Source: Bacteroidales bacterium
GTDB lineage: Bacteria > Bacteroidota > Bacteroidia > Bacteroidales > UBA932
Direction of reading: 5' to 3'
DNA length: 41,180 bases
NCBI GenBank assembly: GCA_017615065.1
Contig: JAGAAY010000020.1
Location: forward strand, 68,672-109,851
The position numbers and the translations under genes were made by a program. Position 1 is the stretch's first letter; every line of letters starts with the position of its first letter. This document shows positions 33,611-41,180 of this stretch, piece after piece. Below the pieces are notes generated by a model. That model made no database searches. It had not been told where the DNA came from and was given only the letters and a program-made list of their open reading frames with translations.

Positions 33611-35926
33611 ATGTCCAGGAAGAGAAAAGGCGGCCCGGTAGTGAAAAAGGCCAAAAAAGTCGCGGCAGAATATGTGGGTAAGGCAATGCTCACACGTGAC
33701 GGAATGGTGTATGTGCGCATCGACGGGGAAGAGGAAGACGTTTTTGTGAAACCGCCAAAGAGCATGCATGCACTTCACGGAGACACTGTGCGCGTTGCGG
33801 TTACCCGGGAGAAAGGGCGCTCTATGGAACGCCGGGAGGGAAAGATCATAGCAATCCTTGAGCGCAACCCCAATCCGCTGGTGGGTGTTCTGCATATAGT
33901 GGGCAACAATGCCTGGGTGCTCATGTCGTCCAAGACAATGCCCTACGATATCCAGGTGCCTATTCCGGAAGGCGGGCAGCGCGGAATGAAGGTGGCGGCG
34001 GTGGTCGATGGCTGGGATCGGGGCGAGCCCATCCCGCACGGCCACGTGGTGGATGTCCTGGGCATGCCCGGAGAGAACGAAACGGAGATGCATGCTATCC
34101 TGGCCCAGTTCGGCCTGCCGTACCGGTTCTCCCCTGAGGTTTTGAAAGCGGCCGATGCCATTCCGGACAGCATTTCGGATCAGGACCGCGCCGGCCGCCG
34201 TGATTTCCGTGACGTGCTCACTTTCACCATCGACCCGTACGATGCAAAGGACTATGACGACGCCCTGTCGTTCCGCAAACTGGAAAACGGCAACTACGAG
34301 GTTGGAGTTCATATTGCCGATGTCACCTGGTACGTGAAGCCCGGCACTCCGCTGGACTCCGAGGCCCAGGCACGCGGAACCTCTGTGTATCTGGTGGACC
34401 GCACCGTGCCAATGCTGCCGGAGAAGCTGTCCAACAAGATGTGCTCGCTGCGTCCGGGGGAGGAGAAACTCACTTTCTCGGCAGTGTTCGAGATCACTCC
34501 CCAGGCCAAGGTGTTCAACCCCTGGTTCGGCCGCACGCATATAGTTTCCGATTACCGCTTTGATTACGGTCTGGCGCAGAGCATCATCGACGCGGGATTT
34601 GAAGGAATAGACCAGAGTTTCGGGGCCGATACGCCCTGGGGCGAGGTTCCGCACGACATCAAGGAAGCCGTGCTGATTCTGAACCAGCTGGCCCTGAAGC
34701 TGCGCAAGAAGCGTTTCGACGCCGGCGCAGTGAACTTCGACCGTCCGGAAATGAAGGTGGATGTGGATGCCGATGGCAAGCCCGTGAGCGTGCACCAGAA
34801 GTTCTCACGTGAGGCCAACTGGCTCATCGAGGAGTTCATGCTGCTGGCAAACCGCAACGTGGCGGAGTATGTGGCCAGCGGCGGAAAGATGGGCGGAAAG
34901 GCTGTGAAGGGAGCAAAGACGTTTGTGTATCGTGTCCACGATGAACCCAATATGCTCAAAATCAGCGGTCTGCGCGAGTTCGCCGGCAATCTGGGCTACA
35001 AGATGGAGCCGTTCGGAAACGGCAGGGATGTGGCCGTTGCGCTGAACTCTCTGTTGGGCGATGCCAAGGACAAACCGGAGCTGGGAGCCATTCAGCTGAT
35101 TGCCCTGCGAGCGATGGCCAAGGCGTGCTACAGCGTGGACAACATCGGCCATTACGGACTGGCATTTCCTTTTTATACTCACTTCACCTCGCCCATCAGG
35201 CGTTACCCGGACATGATGGTGCACAGGCTTCTGGCGCGCTATCTGGCTGGGAAGGATTCTGCGGATTCCGATTACTATGCCGCGCAGTGCAAACATGCAT
35301 CGGAACGTGAAGTGATTGCCGCGGAAGCGGAGCGGGAAAGTATCAAGTACAAGCTGGTTGAGTTCATGGAGGACAAGATCGGCCAGCAGTTCGATGGGCA
35401 CGTATCCGGAATTACCCAGTGGGGCATTTATGTGGAAATCGAGCCCACCAAGATCGAGGGCATGGTCCCCCTGCGCACCATCCGCAGCGACTTCTATGAT
35501 TTCGACGAGGATCATTACCGCGTGGTGGGCCGCCGTACCCGCCACGTGATTAAGCTCGGCGATCCCGTGAAGATTATCGTGAAAGCAACCTCCCTGGAGC
35601 AGAAACTCCTGGACTACGAGCTCGTGGAAGAGGGCATTACGGAAGGGCCCGCCGGGTTTGGCCGCGACTCTGGCCGCGACTCTGGCCGCGATGACGAAGC
35701 CTGGGATCCTGACCGCGAAATCGAGTACCTTGTTGACGCGCCGTACCGTGGCCGTGGCGGCAAGAAGTCCGTTGGCCGAGACTCGAATGGCTCTGACTAC
35801 GGACGTGGCGGCAAGGGCTCGCGCCGCAGCTCCGGCAAACGCGGCTCCCGCAGTGGCTCCACCCCGGAAATCACCGGCTCCACCCACCCGGGTAAGCGTT
35901 CCTCATCCAAAAAGCGCCGCCACTGA
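33611..35926 (+). CDS. rnr: Ribonuclease R
   Basis: A 771-residue RNase R, the 3'-to-5' processive exoribonuclease that degrades structured RNA. A basic N-terminus (MSRKRKGGPVVKKAKK) is followed by two cold-shock/OB domains (about 25-190). The RNB catalytic domain (about 200-560) has TIDPYDAKDYDDALS with metal ligands Asp208, Asp214, Asp216 and Asp217. An S1 domain (about 595-675) starts GHVSGITQWGIYVEIE. The tail from about residue 680 is low-complexity and rich in Gly, Arg, Ser and Asp then Lys, with GRDS repeats and a strongly basic end (KRSSSKKRRH). Such basic tails in RNase R aid RNA or ribosome binding. Transcribed alone from the region divergent to GH2 and ended by a strong hairpin. 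Confidence 0.97.
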   Translation: MSRKRKGGPVVKKAKKVAAEYVGKAMLTRDGMVYVRIDGEEEDVFVKPPKSMHALHGDTVRVAVTREKGRSMERREGKIIAILERNPNPLVGVLHIVGNNAWVLMSSKTMPYDIQVPIPEGGQRGMKVAAVVDGWDRGEPIPHGHVVDVLGMPGENETEMHAILAQFGLPYRFSPEVLKAADAIPDSISDQDRAGRRDFRDVLTFTIDPYDAKDYDDALSFRKLENGNYEVGVHIADVTWYVKPGTPLDSEAQARGTSVYLVDRTVPMLPEKLSNKMCSLRPGEEKLTFSAVFEITPQAKVFNPWFGRTHIVSDYRFDYGLAQSIIDAGFEGIDQSFGADTPWGEVPHDIKEAVLILNQLALKLRKKRFDAGAVNFDRPEMKVDVDADGKPVSVHQKFSREANWLIEEFMLLANRNVAEYVASGGKMGGKAVKGAKTFVYRVHDEPNMLKISGLREFAGNLGYKMEPFGNGRDVAVALNSLLGDAKDKPELGAIQLIALRAMAKACYSVDNIGHYGLAFPFYTHFTSPIRRYPDMMVHRLLARYLAGKDSADSDYYAAQCKHASEREVIAAEAERESIKYKLVEFMEDKIGQQFDGHVSGITQWGIYVEIEPTKIEGMVPLRTIRSDFYDFDEDHYRVVGRRTRHVIKLGDPVKIIVKATSLEQKLLDYELVEEGITEGPAGFGRDSGRDSGRDDEAWDPDREIEYLVDAPYRGRGGKKSVGRDSNGSDYGRGGKGSRRSSGKRGSRSGSTPEITGSTHPGKRSSSKKRRH
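35660..35695 (+). repeat. Three tandem 12-bp units in the rnr tail
   Basis: Two exact copies of GGCCGCGACTCT and a third partial copy encode GRDSGRDSGRDD in the low-complexity tail of RNase R. Slippage within this array would change tail length without shifting frame. Confidence 0.85.
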
Positions 35927-35985
35927 ATTCCTCTGGTTTTTGAGCGTGAAATACAACTCGCTGATTATTAGCGTATTATTGATTT

Positions 35986-36014
35986 CTAGTCCGGCTGTGC
36001 GCCGGACTAGTTTT
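35986..36014 (+). terminator. Rho-independent terminator after rnr
   Basis: A perfect 10-bp G/C-rich stem (CTAGTCCGGC at 35986-35995 with GCCGGACTAG at 36001-36010), loop TGTGC, then TTTT. It lies 60 bp after the rnr stop. The remaining gap to recO (36015-36209) holds only a 7-bp hairpin at 36154-36169 and nothing else recognised. Confidence 0.9.
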
Positions 36015-36209
36015 ACGTAAGTGCCTCACTCAGAGCTACTTCCATTTCACGCTTTGTGGGCAAGCCTGGGGCGGGCAGTTTTCCTGCGCGCTTGGATAGA
36101 GGATGAATCGAAGCGATTGATAAGGCGTCATCGGGCGCCCCGGCCGGTCTGTGACTTTGCTTGCAAAGTTGGAAAAGACTTGAGGCCGGCAGGGGCTTGG
36201 GGGTGGGGG

Positions 36210-36860
36210 TCAGCGGTAGAGTTCGCGGAGGACGGAGAGGGAGCGGACGGGGATGGAGGATTCGGTGTGGTACTCGAGGTAGCGGAGGATGGATTCGCAG
36301 AGGGAGTTGCGGGTGGTGCCGTCGAGGGGGAGGAGCATGGCTTCCGAGAAGGGGAGTGTGAGGAAGGGCTTGAGGGACTGGAGGTGTTCGCCGGCGAAGG
36401 GGGCGATGTCGTCGAAGGTGGGACGGAAGCCAAGGACGGCGGCGTAGTCCAGAAGGAACCAGATGCCGAAGTTGGCGAAATCGCTGTCAAGGGCGTCCAG
36501 TGTGAGGATGCAGCGGACGCACCAGTCGTAGAGGCCTTCTTCGGCAAGGCCTTCGCGGATGCTGCGGTAGAGAACCTCGGAGATGAACTGCGTTATGCCG
36601 CTCTTGAAGATGCTTCCGCGAATGCCATTCAACGGATCACGTGCCGATATTCCACGCAAGGACATAAGCTGCGATTTGGGCGAGGATACTACATCGGCCT
36701 CAAGGATGTTCAGGGGGAGGAACAGCGCCATCGGCACTTTTTTGCTCACGCGGACAAGGAAGCCGCGGCGGCCGTACTCGCGGGACAGGGTGTGGATTAC
36801 CAGCGAGTTGTCGCGCACTTTGGTGGTGGCAAGGACTATGAGCTCAATGCACTCCGCCAT
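36210..36860 (-). CDS. recO: DNA repair protein RecO
   Basis: A 216-residue RecO, which with RecR loads RecA onto SSB-coated single-stranded DNA in the RecFOR pathway. The N-terminal OB-fold is recognised by IELIVLATTKVRDNSLVIHTLSREYGRRGFLVRV, the typical RecO opening in Bacteroidota. The remainder is the helical domain (SEVLYRSIREGLAEEGLYDW, DFANFGIWFLLDYAAVLGF). It is slightly short for the family, and the Cys zinc-binding motif of some RecO proteins is absent, as is common in this phylum. The start overlaps the U32 gene by 17 bp; it is the last gene of the rdgB-prenyl synthase-U32-recO operon. Confidence 0.9.
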   Translation of the reverse strand: MAECIELIVLATTKVRDNSLVIHTLSREYGRRGFLVRVSKKVPMALFLPLNILEADVVSSPKSQLMSLRGISARDPLNGIRGSIFKSGITQFISEVLYRSIREGLAEEGLYDWCVRCILTLDALDSDFANFGIWFLLDYAAVLGFRPTFDDIAPFAGEHLQSLKPFLTLPFSEAMLLPLDGTTRNSLCESILRYLEYHTESSIPVRSLSVLRELYR

Positions 36861-38157
36861 CGACCTTTACTTTGAGGAATACTTTGTCGCCGCGACGGGG
36901 ATGGAGGCGCTCGCCGGGAGTCATCGAGGGATTGTCGTTCACTTTGTCTTCGGGCATGCCGTCCAGGGGTACGGCAACGGAGCAGGGGACGCCCTGGGGG
37001 CAGACATCGGCAGGCTGCAGGTCTACCCGCATGTCGTCAATTGTCATTTCCAGGATGCCGGTGGTGTGGCCGATGAACATGATTGCGTCGCCCTTGTGCA
37101 GGGGGGCGGCCTCCACCTTGATTTCTGCTACGCCGATGCGGTCGAACCAGTTGGTTACTTTGCCGATATACTGCTTCGTATAAGTGGCCTGGCTGCCGTA
37201 GACTGCGCTCCATTCGCCCATTTTTGCGCCCAGATAGTACCCGTCCCAGAAGCCGCGGTTGAACACTTCCGCAAGACGCTCCTTCAGGCCGGCTCCCAAC
37301 TCTGCGGTGTATGTCCCGTCGGCAACGGCATCGGCCGCCTGCCGATAGCATTGAGAGCATGTTTTTACATAATCGGCACTGCGCGCCCGGCCTTCGATTT
37401 TGAATACCTGAACGCCGGCATCCACGAAGCGGTCCAGGAACTCTATCGTGCACAGGTCTTTGGGCGACATCAGGTACTTGTTATCTATATGTATCTCGTT
37501 GCCGGTTTCGTAGTCGGTGACCAGATAGCCGCGGCGGCAAACCTGCATGCAGGCGCCTCGGTTGGCACTTTCCCCGTACGCGGCCAGCGACAGGTAGCAC
37601 TTCCCGGAAATGGCCATGCAGAAGGCTCCGTGGGCGAACATTTCAATGCGGACCAAATTACCGGAGGGGCCGCAAATGTGCTCCCGGACAATAGCCTCGT
37701 GAATCTCCTTCACCTGCTCCAGCCGCAGTTCGCGGGCCAGCACAACGACATCGGCCCATTGGCTGTAAAAGCGCAGGGCCTCGATGTTGGAGATGCTCAG
37801 CTGGGTGGAAATATGCACTTCCAGGCCGATGGAGCGGGCATACAGGATTACCGCCATGTCGGATGCGATGATGGCGTCTACGCCGCACTCCCTGGCCAGG
37901 TCCAGCACTTTCCGCGCCGCTTCCAGATCCTCCCCGTAAAGCGTGATGTTAAGGGTAAGGTATGCCTTCACGCCATAAGCGCGGCAGATGCGCATCACCT
38001 CCGGGAGGTCATCGGCATTGAAATTATTCGCGCTGTGGGAGCGCATATTCAGATGGCCGATGCCGAAGTACACGCTGTTCGCACCGCCCTCAACAGCGGC
38101 AAGGAGACACTCAAGGTTCCCGGCGGGAGCCATTATTTCCAGGTCTTCGCGTCTCAT
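36844..38157 (-). CDS. Peptidase U32-family protein (TrhP/RlhA-like RNA hydroxylation)
   Basis: A 437-residue U32-family protein. Despite the name, characterised members such as TrhP and RlhA act in prephenate-dependent hydroxylation of tRNA or 23S rRNA rather than proteolysis. The N-terminal barrel begins EIMAPAGNLECLLAAVEGGANSVYFG, the family signature. The core has IEMFAHGAFCMAISGKCYLS and NRGACMQVCRR, giving four cysteines (180, 187, 203, 207) in the family's iron-sulfur-like arrangement. The C-terminal part is a beta domain, as in longer members. It overlaps both neighbours, so it is co-translated in a housekeeping operon. Whether it is the TrhP or RlhA type cannot be fixed here. Confidence 0.9.
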   Translation of the reverse strand: MRREDLEIMAPAGNLECLLAAVEGGANSVYFGIGHLNMRSHSANNFNADDLPEVMRICRAYGVKAYLTLNITLYGEDLEAARKVLDLARECGVDAIIASDMAVILYARSIGLEVHISTQLSISNIEALRFYSQWADVVVLARELRLEQVKEIHEAIVREHICGPSGNLVRIEMFAHGAFCMAISGKCYLSLAAYGESANRGACMQVCRRGYLVTDYETGNEIHIDNKYLMSPKDLCTIEFLDRFVDAGVQVFKIEGRARSADYVKTCSQCYRQAADAVADGTYTAELGAGLKERLAEVFNRGFWDGYYLGAKMGEWSAVYGSQATYTKQYIGKVTNWFDRIGVAEIKVEAAPLHKGDAIMFIGHTTGILEMTIDDMRVDLQPADVCPQGVPCSVAVPLDGMPEDKVNDNPSMTPGERLHPRRGDKVFLKVKVDGGVH

Positions 38158-39095
38158 TTGGTGCGTCCGGTAAGACTGTGTGCAAATCGCTCCAGCATGG
38201 CCTCTCCGGGCACATAGGACAGAGCCTTGGCCGTGAGCCGGTCAATCTCCGCAATGGCTTCAGAGGCTACATCGACACTGGCATAGATGCCTTTCACAAG
38301 GTCGATTTTTTCCTGCGCCGGAAGCTCCGCCTGGAGGGCCGATGTGATCTCCGAGGCGCCCTTTTCGTAGGCCTTCACGGTGAGCCAGCTCTTCTTGCAG
38401 TTGAGGATGTCTCCGCCGATGGGCTTGCCGAAAACGGCCTGGTCGCCGTACGCGTCCAGATAGTCATCGGCCACCTGGAAGGCGAGGCCGAGGTTGTAGC
38501 CATAGTCGTACAGGGCCTGCTGCGCTTTGGCATCGGCACCTCCGATTATGGCGCCCATTTTCGCAGAGCAGGCAAGCAGGACGGCGGTTTTGAGGCCGAT
38601 CATCTGCATGTACCCGTCCATGGGCACGATGTCCTTCTTTTCGAAGTCCATGTCCATCTGCTGGCCGTCGCACACCTGCGCCGCGGTTGTGGAGAACAGT
38701 TCCAGAACCTCCGGAAGTACCTCTCTGGGGGCCTGGGCGATGCGTTTGTACGAGTCGATGCACATTACGTCGCCGGAAAGGATGGCGGTGTCCGGGCTCC
38801 ACTTCTTCCATACGGTGTCACAGCCGCGCCTTAGCGGGGAGCGGTCCATAATGTCGTCGTGGATGAGGGTGAAGGTGTGGAAAATCTCCAGCCCTGCAGC
38901 GGGGCCGAGGATGCTCTGCGGAAAGCCTTCATTGAACATGCTGTATGCCAGCAGGCACAGCCTGGGGCGTATCCTTTTGCCGCCGATGGCTATCATGTAG
39001 CGCAGCGGGTCGTACAGTCCTGCCGGCTGGGCGGTGAATTTGATGTTGGCGAACAGATCCTTTACGGCCTGGTCGATGGCTTGCTCAGATATCAT
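38154..39095 (-). CDS. Polyprenyl diphosphate synthase (trans-isoprenyl)
   Basis: A 313-residue trans-prenyltransferase that extends allylic diphosphates with isopentenyl diphosphate, supplying quinone side chains or other isoprenoids. The first Asp-rich motif is HDDIMD (Asp80, Asp81, Asp84) followed by the RR pair in PLRRG. The second is FQVADDYLD (Asp210, Asp211, Asp214). GGKRIRPRL near the N-terminus is the diphosphate-binding segment. Chain length is usually set by residues just before the first motif; here FHTFTLIHDD has Phe at positions -8 and -5 relative to the first Asp, so a shorter product (C15-C20) is possible, but I do not assign it. It overlaps U32 by ATGA and rdgB by 11 bp. Confidence 0.93.
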   Translation of the reverse strand: MISEQAIDQAVKDLFANIKFTAQPAGLYDPLRYMIAIGGKRIRPRLCLLAYSMFNEGFPQSILGPAAGLEIFHTFTLIHDDIMDRSPLRRGCDTVWKKWSPDTAILSGDVMCIDSYKRIAQAPREVLPEVLELFSTTAAQVCDGQQMDMDFEKKDIVPMDGYMQMIGLKTAVLLACSAKMGAIIGGADAKAQQALYDYGYNLGLAFQVADDYLDAYGDQAVFGKPIGGDILNCKKSWLTVKAYEKGASEITSALQAELPAQEKIDLVKGIYASVDVASEAIAEIDRLTAKALSYVPGEAMLERFAHSLTGRTK

Positions 39096-39714
39096 TATTT
39101 TTCAGGTATTCTGCCATGGCACGGAGGGATTTGCCCCTGTGCGAAATAGCGTTTTTCTCCTCTTTGGTGAGCTGTGCGGCGGTTACTTCGTATCCGTCCG
39201 GAATGAAAACGGGATCGTAGCCGAAGCCTCCGTCGCCGTGGCGCTCACGGGCGATGCGGCCTTCCATGATTCCGTCGAAAAAGTGCTTTACGCCTTTGAT
39301 TATGAGCGTTACGGAAGTGCGGAAACGGGCTTTCCTGTTGGCGTGGGGCGTCTCCAGCCCGTATTCGCGCATGATTGACGATTCGAATTCCCTGCGCTCC
39401 ATTTCCTTAAGGAGTTTGTCGATGTTGGCGGCGGGATTGGCGGGCTCGCCGGCGTATCTGGCCGTATGGACTCCGGGGGCACCTCCAAGGATCTCCACTT
39501 CCAGGCCGGTGTCATCGGCAAAACAGTCCTGGCCGGTTCTGTCGAAAATGTACTGCGCCTTCTGCAAAGAGTTGGCACTGAGAGTGTCGCCGTCTTCCGG
39601 TATTTCTTCTGCGATGCCGGCCCGGGCCGCCGTGATGATTTCGTATTTGTCGCCCAGTATATTCGAGGCTTCCGACACTTTGCCGGGGTTGGCCGTTGCA
39701 AAAACCAGTTTCAT
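39085..39714 (-). CDS. rdgB: Non-canonical purine NTP pyrophosphatase (RdgB/HAM1)
   Basis: A 209-residue Ham1-family enzyme that hydrolyses dITP, ITP and XTP to keep deaminated purines out of nucleic acids. The start at ATG 39714 (MKLVFATANPGKV) is chosen because it matches the universal family start; the longer open frame to 39768 adds 18 unrelated residues. Motifs: TANPGKV (phosphate binding), FADDTGLEVEIL, GGAPGVHTARYAG, GGFGYDPVF and SHRGKSL. All are intact. It is the first gene of the four-gene minus-strand operon. A possible -7 box TATCTTTG on the minus strand (39742-39735) lies 21 bp upstream. Pairing with recO in one operon is consistent with DNA maintenance. Confidence 0.96.
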   Translation of the reverse strand: MKLVFATANPGKVSEASNILGDKYEIITAARAGIAEEIPEDGDTLSANSLQKAQYIFDRTGQDCFADDTGLEVEILGGAPGVHTARYAGEPANPAANIDKLLKEMERREFESSIMREYGLETPHANRKARFRTSVTLIIKGVKHFFDGIMEGRIARERHGDGGFGYDPVFIPDGYEVTAAQLTKEEKNAISHRGKSLRAMAEYLKNNDI

Positions 39715-39755
39715 GGGATGTAGTTTTCCGTGGGCAAAGATAGAGATTTTTTCAT

Positions 39756-39763
39756 TATATTTG
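39756..39763 (+). promoter_or_regulatory. -7 box TATATTTG upstream of the S41 peptidase gene
   Basis: TATATTTG matches the Bacteroidota -7 consensus and lies 52 bp upstream of ATG 39816. No TTTG is found at the -33 position. It faces away from the rdgB promoter, so the 101-bp gap is a divergent promoter region. Confidence 0.45.
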
Positions 39764-39815
39764 TGCACTGGTACAGACTTTGCGCGTCGATGGTGCCGAT
39801 ATTTTTCTCTACAGT

Positions 39816-41180
39816 ATGATTAAGACTTTTAAGCACATCCTGGCCTTTGCCGCGGCCATCAGCATTGCCGTTACGGCATCGGCCCAATCACACAGCTACA
39901 GTTTGGGCAAATGGGCGGAAATCCAGAACGCCATCATAAAGGAACTCAACCGTTCCTATGTGGATTCACTTGAGGTGGGCCGCATTGAAAGGGCCGGCAT
40001 CGATGCAATGCTGGAGGCGCTGGATCCGTACACCGTGTATGTCCCTGAAGAAGAGCAGGAAGACTTCCAGATGATGATTTCCGGCTCTTACGGCGGTGTG
40101 GGCGCAATCATCTATAAGCCGGATCTTCAGGGCAACGTTATCATTAACGAGCCTTATGCCGGTTCGCCGGCCGTGAAGGCAGGGCTCCAGTGCGGCGACG
40201 AGGTGGTGAGTATCGACGGAGAATCCACACACGGTCTCACCAGTTCGCAGTGCAGTGAAAAGATGAGGGGCAAGCCCGGAAGCACCGTACTGCTGAAAGT
40301 GAAGAAATTGCGCGCAGGAGAGTACTGGGAGGCTGGCGAAGTGATAGCTGTTCCAGTTATCCGCCAGAAGATTCAGCTCCCGGCAATATCGTATTCGGGG
40401 ATGCTGGACGATGAAACCGGCTACATCCTGGTGGACAAGTTCACGGAGGGCGTGGCCCAGAGCATGAGGGATTGCGCCAAGTCTCTCAAGAAGCAGGGGA
40501 TGAAGAGGCTTGTGATCGACCTGCGCGGAAACGGCGGCGGCCTTTTGAGCGAGGCTGTTAGTATGGTGGGGCTGTTTGTGCCGCGCGGATCCGTGGTGGT
40601 TACGTCCAAGGGGCGCTCGATGCTGTCCAACAGCACATACAAAACCACGTCGGAGCCCTTCGACGTGAATATTCCGCTGATCGTAATGGTGGATTCCGGA
40701 ACGGCATCGGCCTCTGAAATAGTTTCCGGAGCACTCCAGGACTATGACAGGGCAACCGTTGTGGGTACGCGCACATACGGCAAGGGCCTGGTGCAGAGCA
40801 TCCGTCCGCTGCCTTACGACGGCCAGCTCAAGGTTACAACCGCCAAGTACTATACTCCCTCCGGCAGGTGCGTGCAGGCCATCGACTATACCCATCGCAA
40901 CGAGGACGGCTCCGTGGGACACATTCCGGATTCCCTTACACACACCTTCACCACCACACATGGCCGCACCGTGCGCGACGGCGGTGGAATCACTCCGGAC
41001 CATATCGTAGAGGCCCGCAAGTACAGCCGAATAACCTACTCGCTGGTGCTCAACGGCATCATTGAGGAGTACACCCTGGATTATGTCCGCAGGCACGAGA
41101 GCATTCCTGCGCTTGCCGATTTCCATTTCACCGATTTCGACGACTTTGTAGCGTTCGCTGCTTCCAAGGAGTTTGACTAC
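39816..41180 (+). CDS. S41-family C-terminal processing peptidase, 3' end outside window
   Basis: The frame opens at ATG 39816 and stays open to the window end, giving 455 residues of an incomplete gene. MIKTFKHILAFAAAISIAVTASAQ is a signal peptide, so the enzyme is periplasmic. A short helical region and ALDPYTVYVPEEE (the typical CTP entry motif) precede a PDZ domain (about 90-180, SGSYGGVGAIIY onward). The catalytic core has IDLRGNGGG, then the nucleophile Ser298 in DSGTASASEI and the general base Lys323 in TYGKGLVQ, exactly 25 residues apart as in Tsp/CtpA. Such proteases trim or degrade secreted and membrane proteins. Unusually, no other gene of its operon is visible; it is divergent from rdgB. 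Confidence 0.93.
   Translation, partial: MIKTFKHILAFAAAISIAVTASAQSHSYSLGKWAEIQNAIIKELNRSYVDSLEVGRIERAGIDAMLEALDPYTVYVPEEEQEDFQMMISGSYGGVGAIIYKPDLQGNVIINEPYAGSPAVKAGLQCGDEVVSIDGESTHGLTSSQCSEKMRGKPGSTVLLKVKKLRAGEYWEAGEVIAVPVIRQKIQLPAISYSGMLDDETGYILVDKFTEGVAQSMRDCAKSLKKQGMKRLVIDLRGNGGGLLSEAVSMVGLFVPRGSVVVTSKGRSMLSNSTYKTTSEPFDVNIPLIVMVDSGTASASEIVSGALQDYDRATVVGTRTYGKGLVQSIRPLPYDGQLKVTTAKYYTPSGRCVQAIDYTHRNEDGSVGHIPDSLTHTFTTTHGRTVRDGGGITPDHIVEARKYSRITYSLVLNGIIEEYTLDYVRRHESIPALADFHFTDFDDFVAFAASKEFDY

Noticed and set aside
36154..36169. 7-bp hairpin (ACTTTGC TT GCAAAGT) as recO terminator or small RNA
   Set aside because: A 2-nt loop and no T-run after it on either strand; could be chance in a 283-bp gap.
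36583..38217. Plus-strand open frame of 544 codons opposite recO and the U32 gene
   Set aside because: Antisense to two well-supported overlapping genes; no family features and no promoter.
39715..39768. Upstream extension of rdgB
   Set aside because: The 18 extra residues precede the universal start MKLVFATANPGK and overlap the likely promoter.
39966..41126. Minus-strand open frame of 386 codons at the window end
   Set aside because: Antisense to the S41 peptidase, whose Ser/Lys dyad and PDZ domain are clear in the plus frame.

Overview
The window looks like chromosomal DNA of a Bacteroidales-type Bacteroidota. The evidence is a SusC/SusD pair, many lipoproteins with Bacteroidota-style signal peptides, BACON, DUF5689 and DUF4832 families, GH92 and GH2 enzymes, the lack of Shine-Dalgarno sequences, and repeated TATATTTG boxes that match the Bacteroidota -7 promoter element. 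No rRNA, tRNA, insertion sequence, phage gene or CRISPR array was seen. Coding density is very high: no gap exceeds 300 bp. The largest gaps are 35927-36209 (a terminator, otherwise nothing recognised) and 9665-9882 (a divergent promoter region).

Layout. (1) 1-8806, plus strand: a tightly coupled uptake operon of SusC (cut by the window edge), SusD, a DUF4874/DUF4832 (beta/alpha)-barrel lipoprotein, a DUF5106/thioredoxin-like lipoprotein, a lipoprotein with a C-terminal SdiA-regulated-type propeller, and an EamA/DMT permease. (2) 8876-12608: a minus-strand lipoprotein with a Gly-rich linker and a CBM9/DOMON-like domain, facing two more DUF4832-type lipoproteins on the plus strand. Blocks 1 and 2 share the DUF4832 theme and probably serve one substrate, which I cannot name. 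(3) 12670-14263: a hipB/hipA toxin-antitoxin pair with a repeat-rich operator. (4) 14419-27148: a plus-strand operon led by a strong promoter containing a 19-bp palindrome. It encodes a 1430-residue BACON/OB-fold-repeat lipoprotein, a BACON plus DNA/RNA non-specific nuclease lipoprotein, a secreted EEP-family nuclease/phosphatase, a TonB-dependent receptor with no SusD, a DUF5689 OB-fold lipoprotein, and an M3 metallopeptidase lipoprotein. The best reading is an outer-membrane system that binds, cuts and imports extracellular nucleic acid or its fragments. (5) 33534-27145, minus strand: a GH2 beta-galactosidase, GH92 alpha-mannosidase and mannose-6-phosphate isomerase operon. (6) 33611-35926: RNase R with a basic Gly/Arg/Ser-rich tail. 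(7) 39714-36210, minus strand: rdgB, polyprenyl synthase, U32 protein and recO, all overlapping. (8) 39816 to the end: an S41 C-terminal processing peptidase, truncated by the window.

The two most interesting regions are the candidate nucleic-acid scavenging operon (14419-25169) and the DUF4832 uptake locus. In the latter, three diverged barrel proteins keep the same two glutamates about 100 residues apart, as expected for retaining glycosidases. All functional statements come from reading translated sequence and family knowledge; no database search was run.
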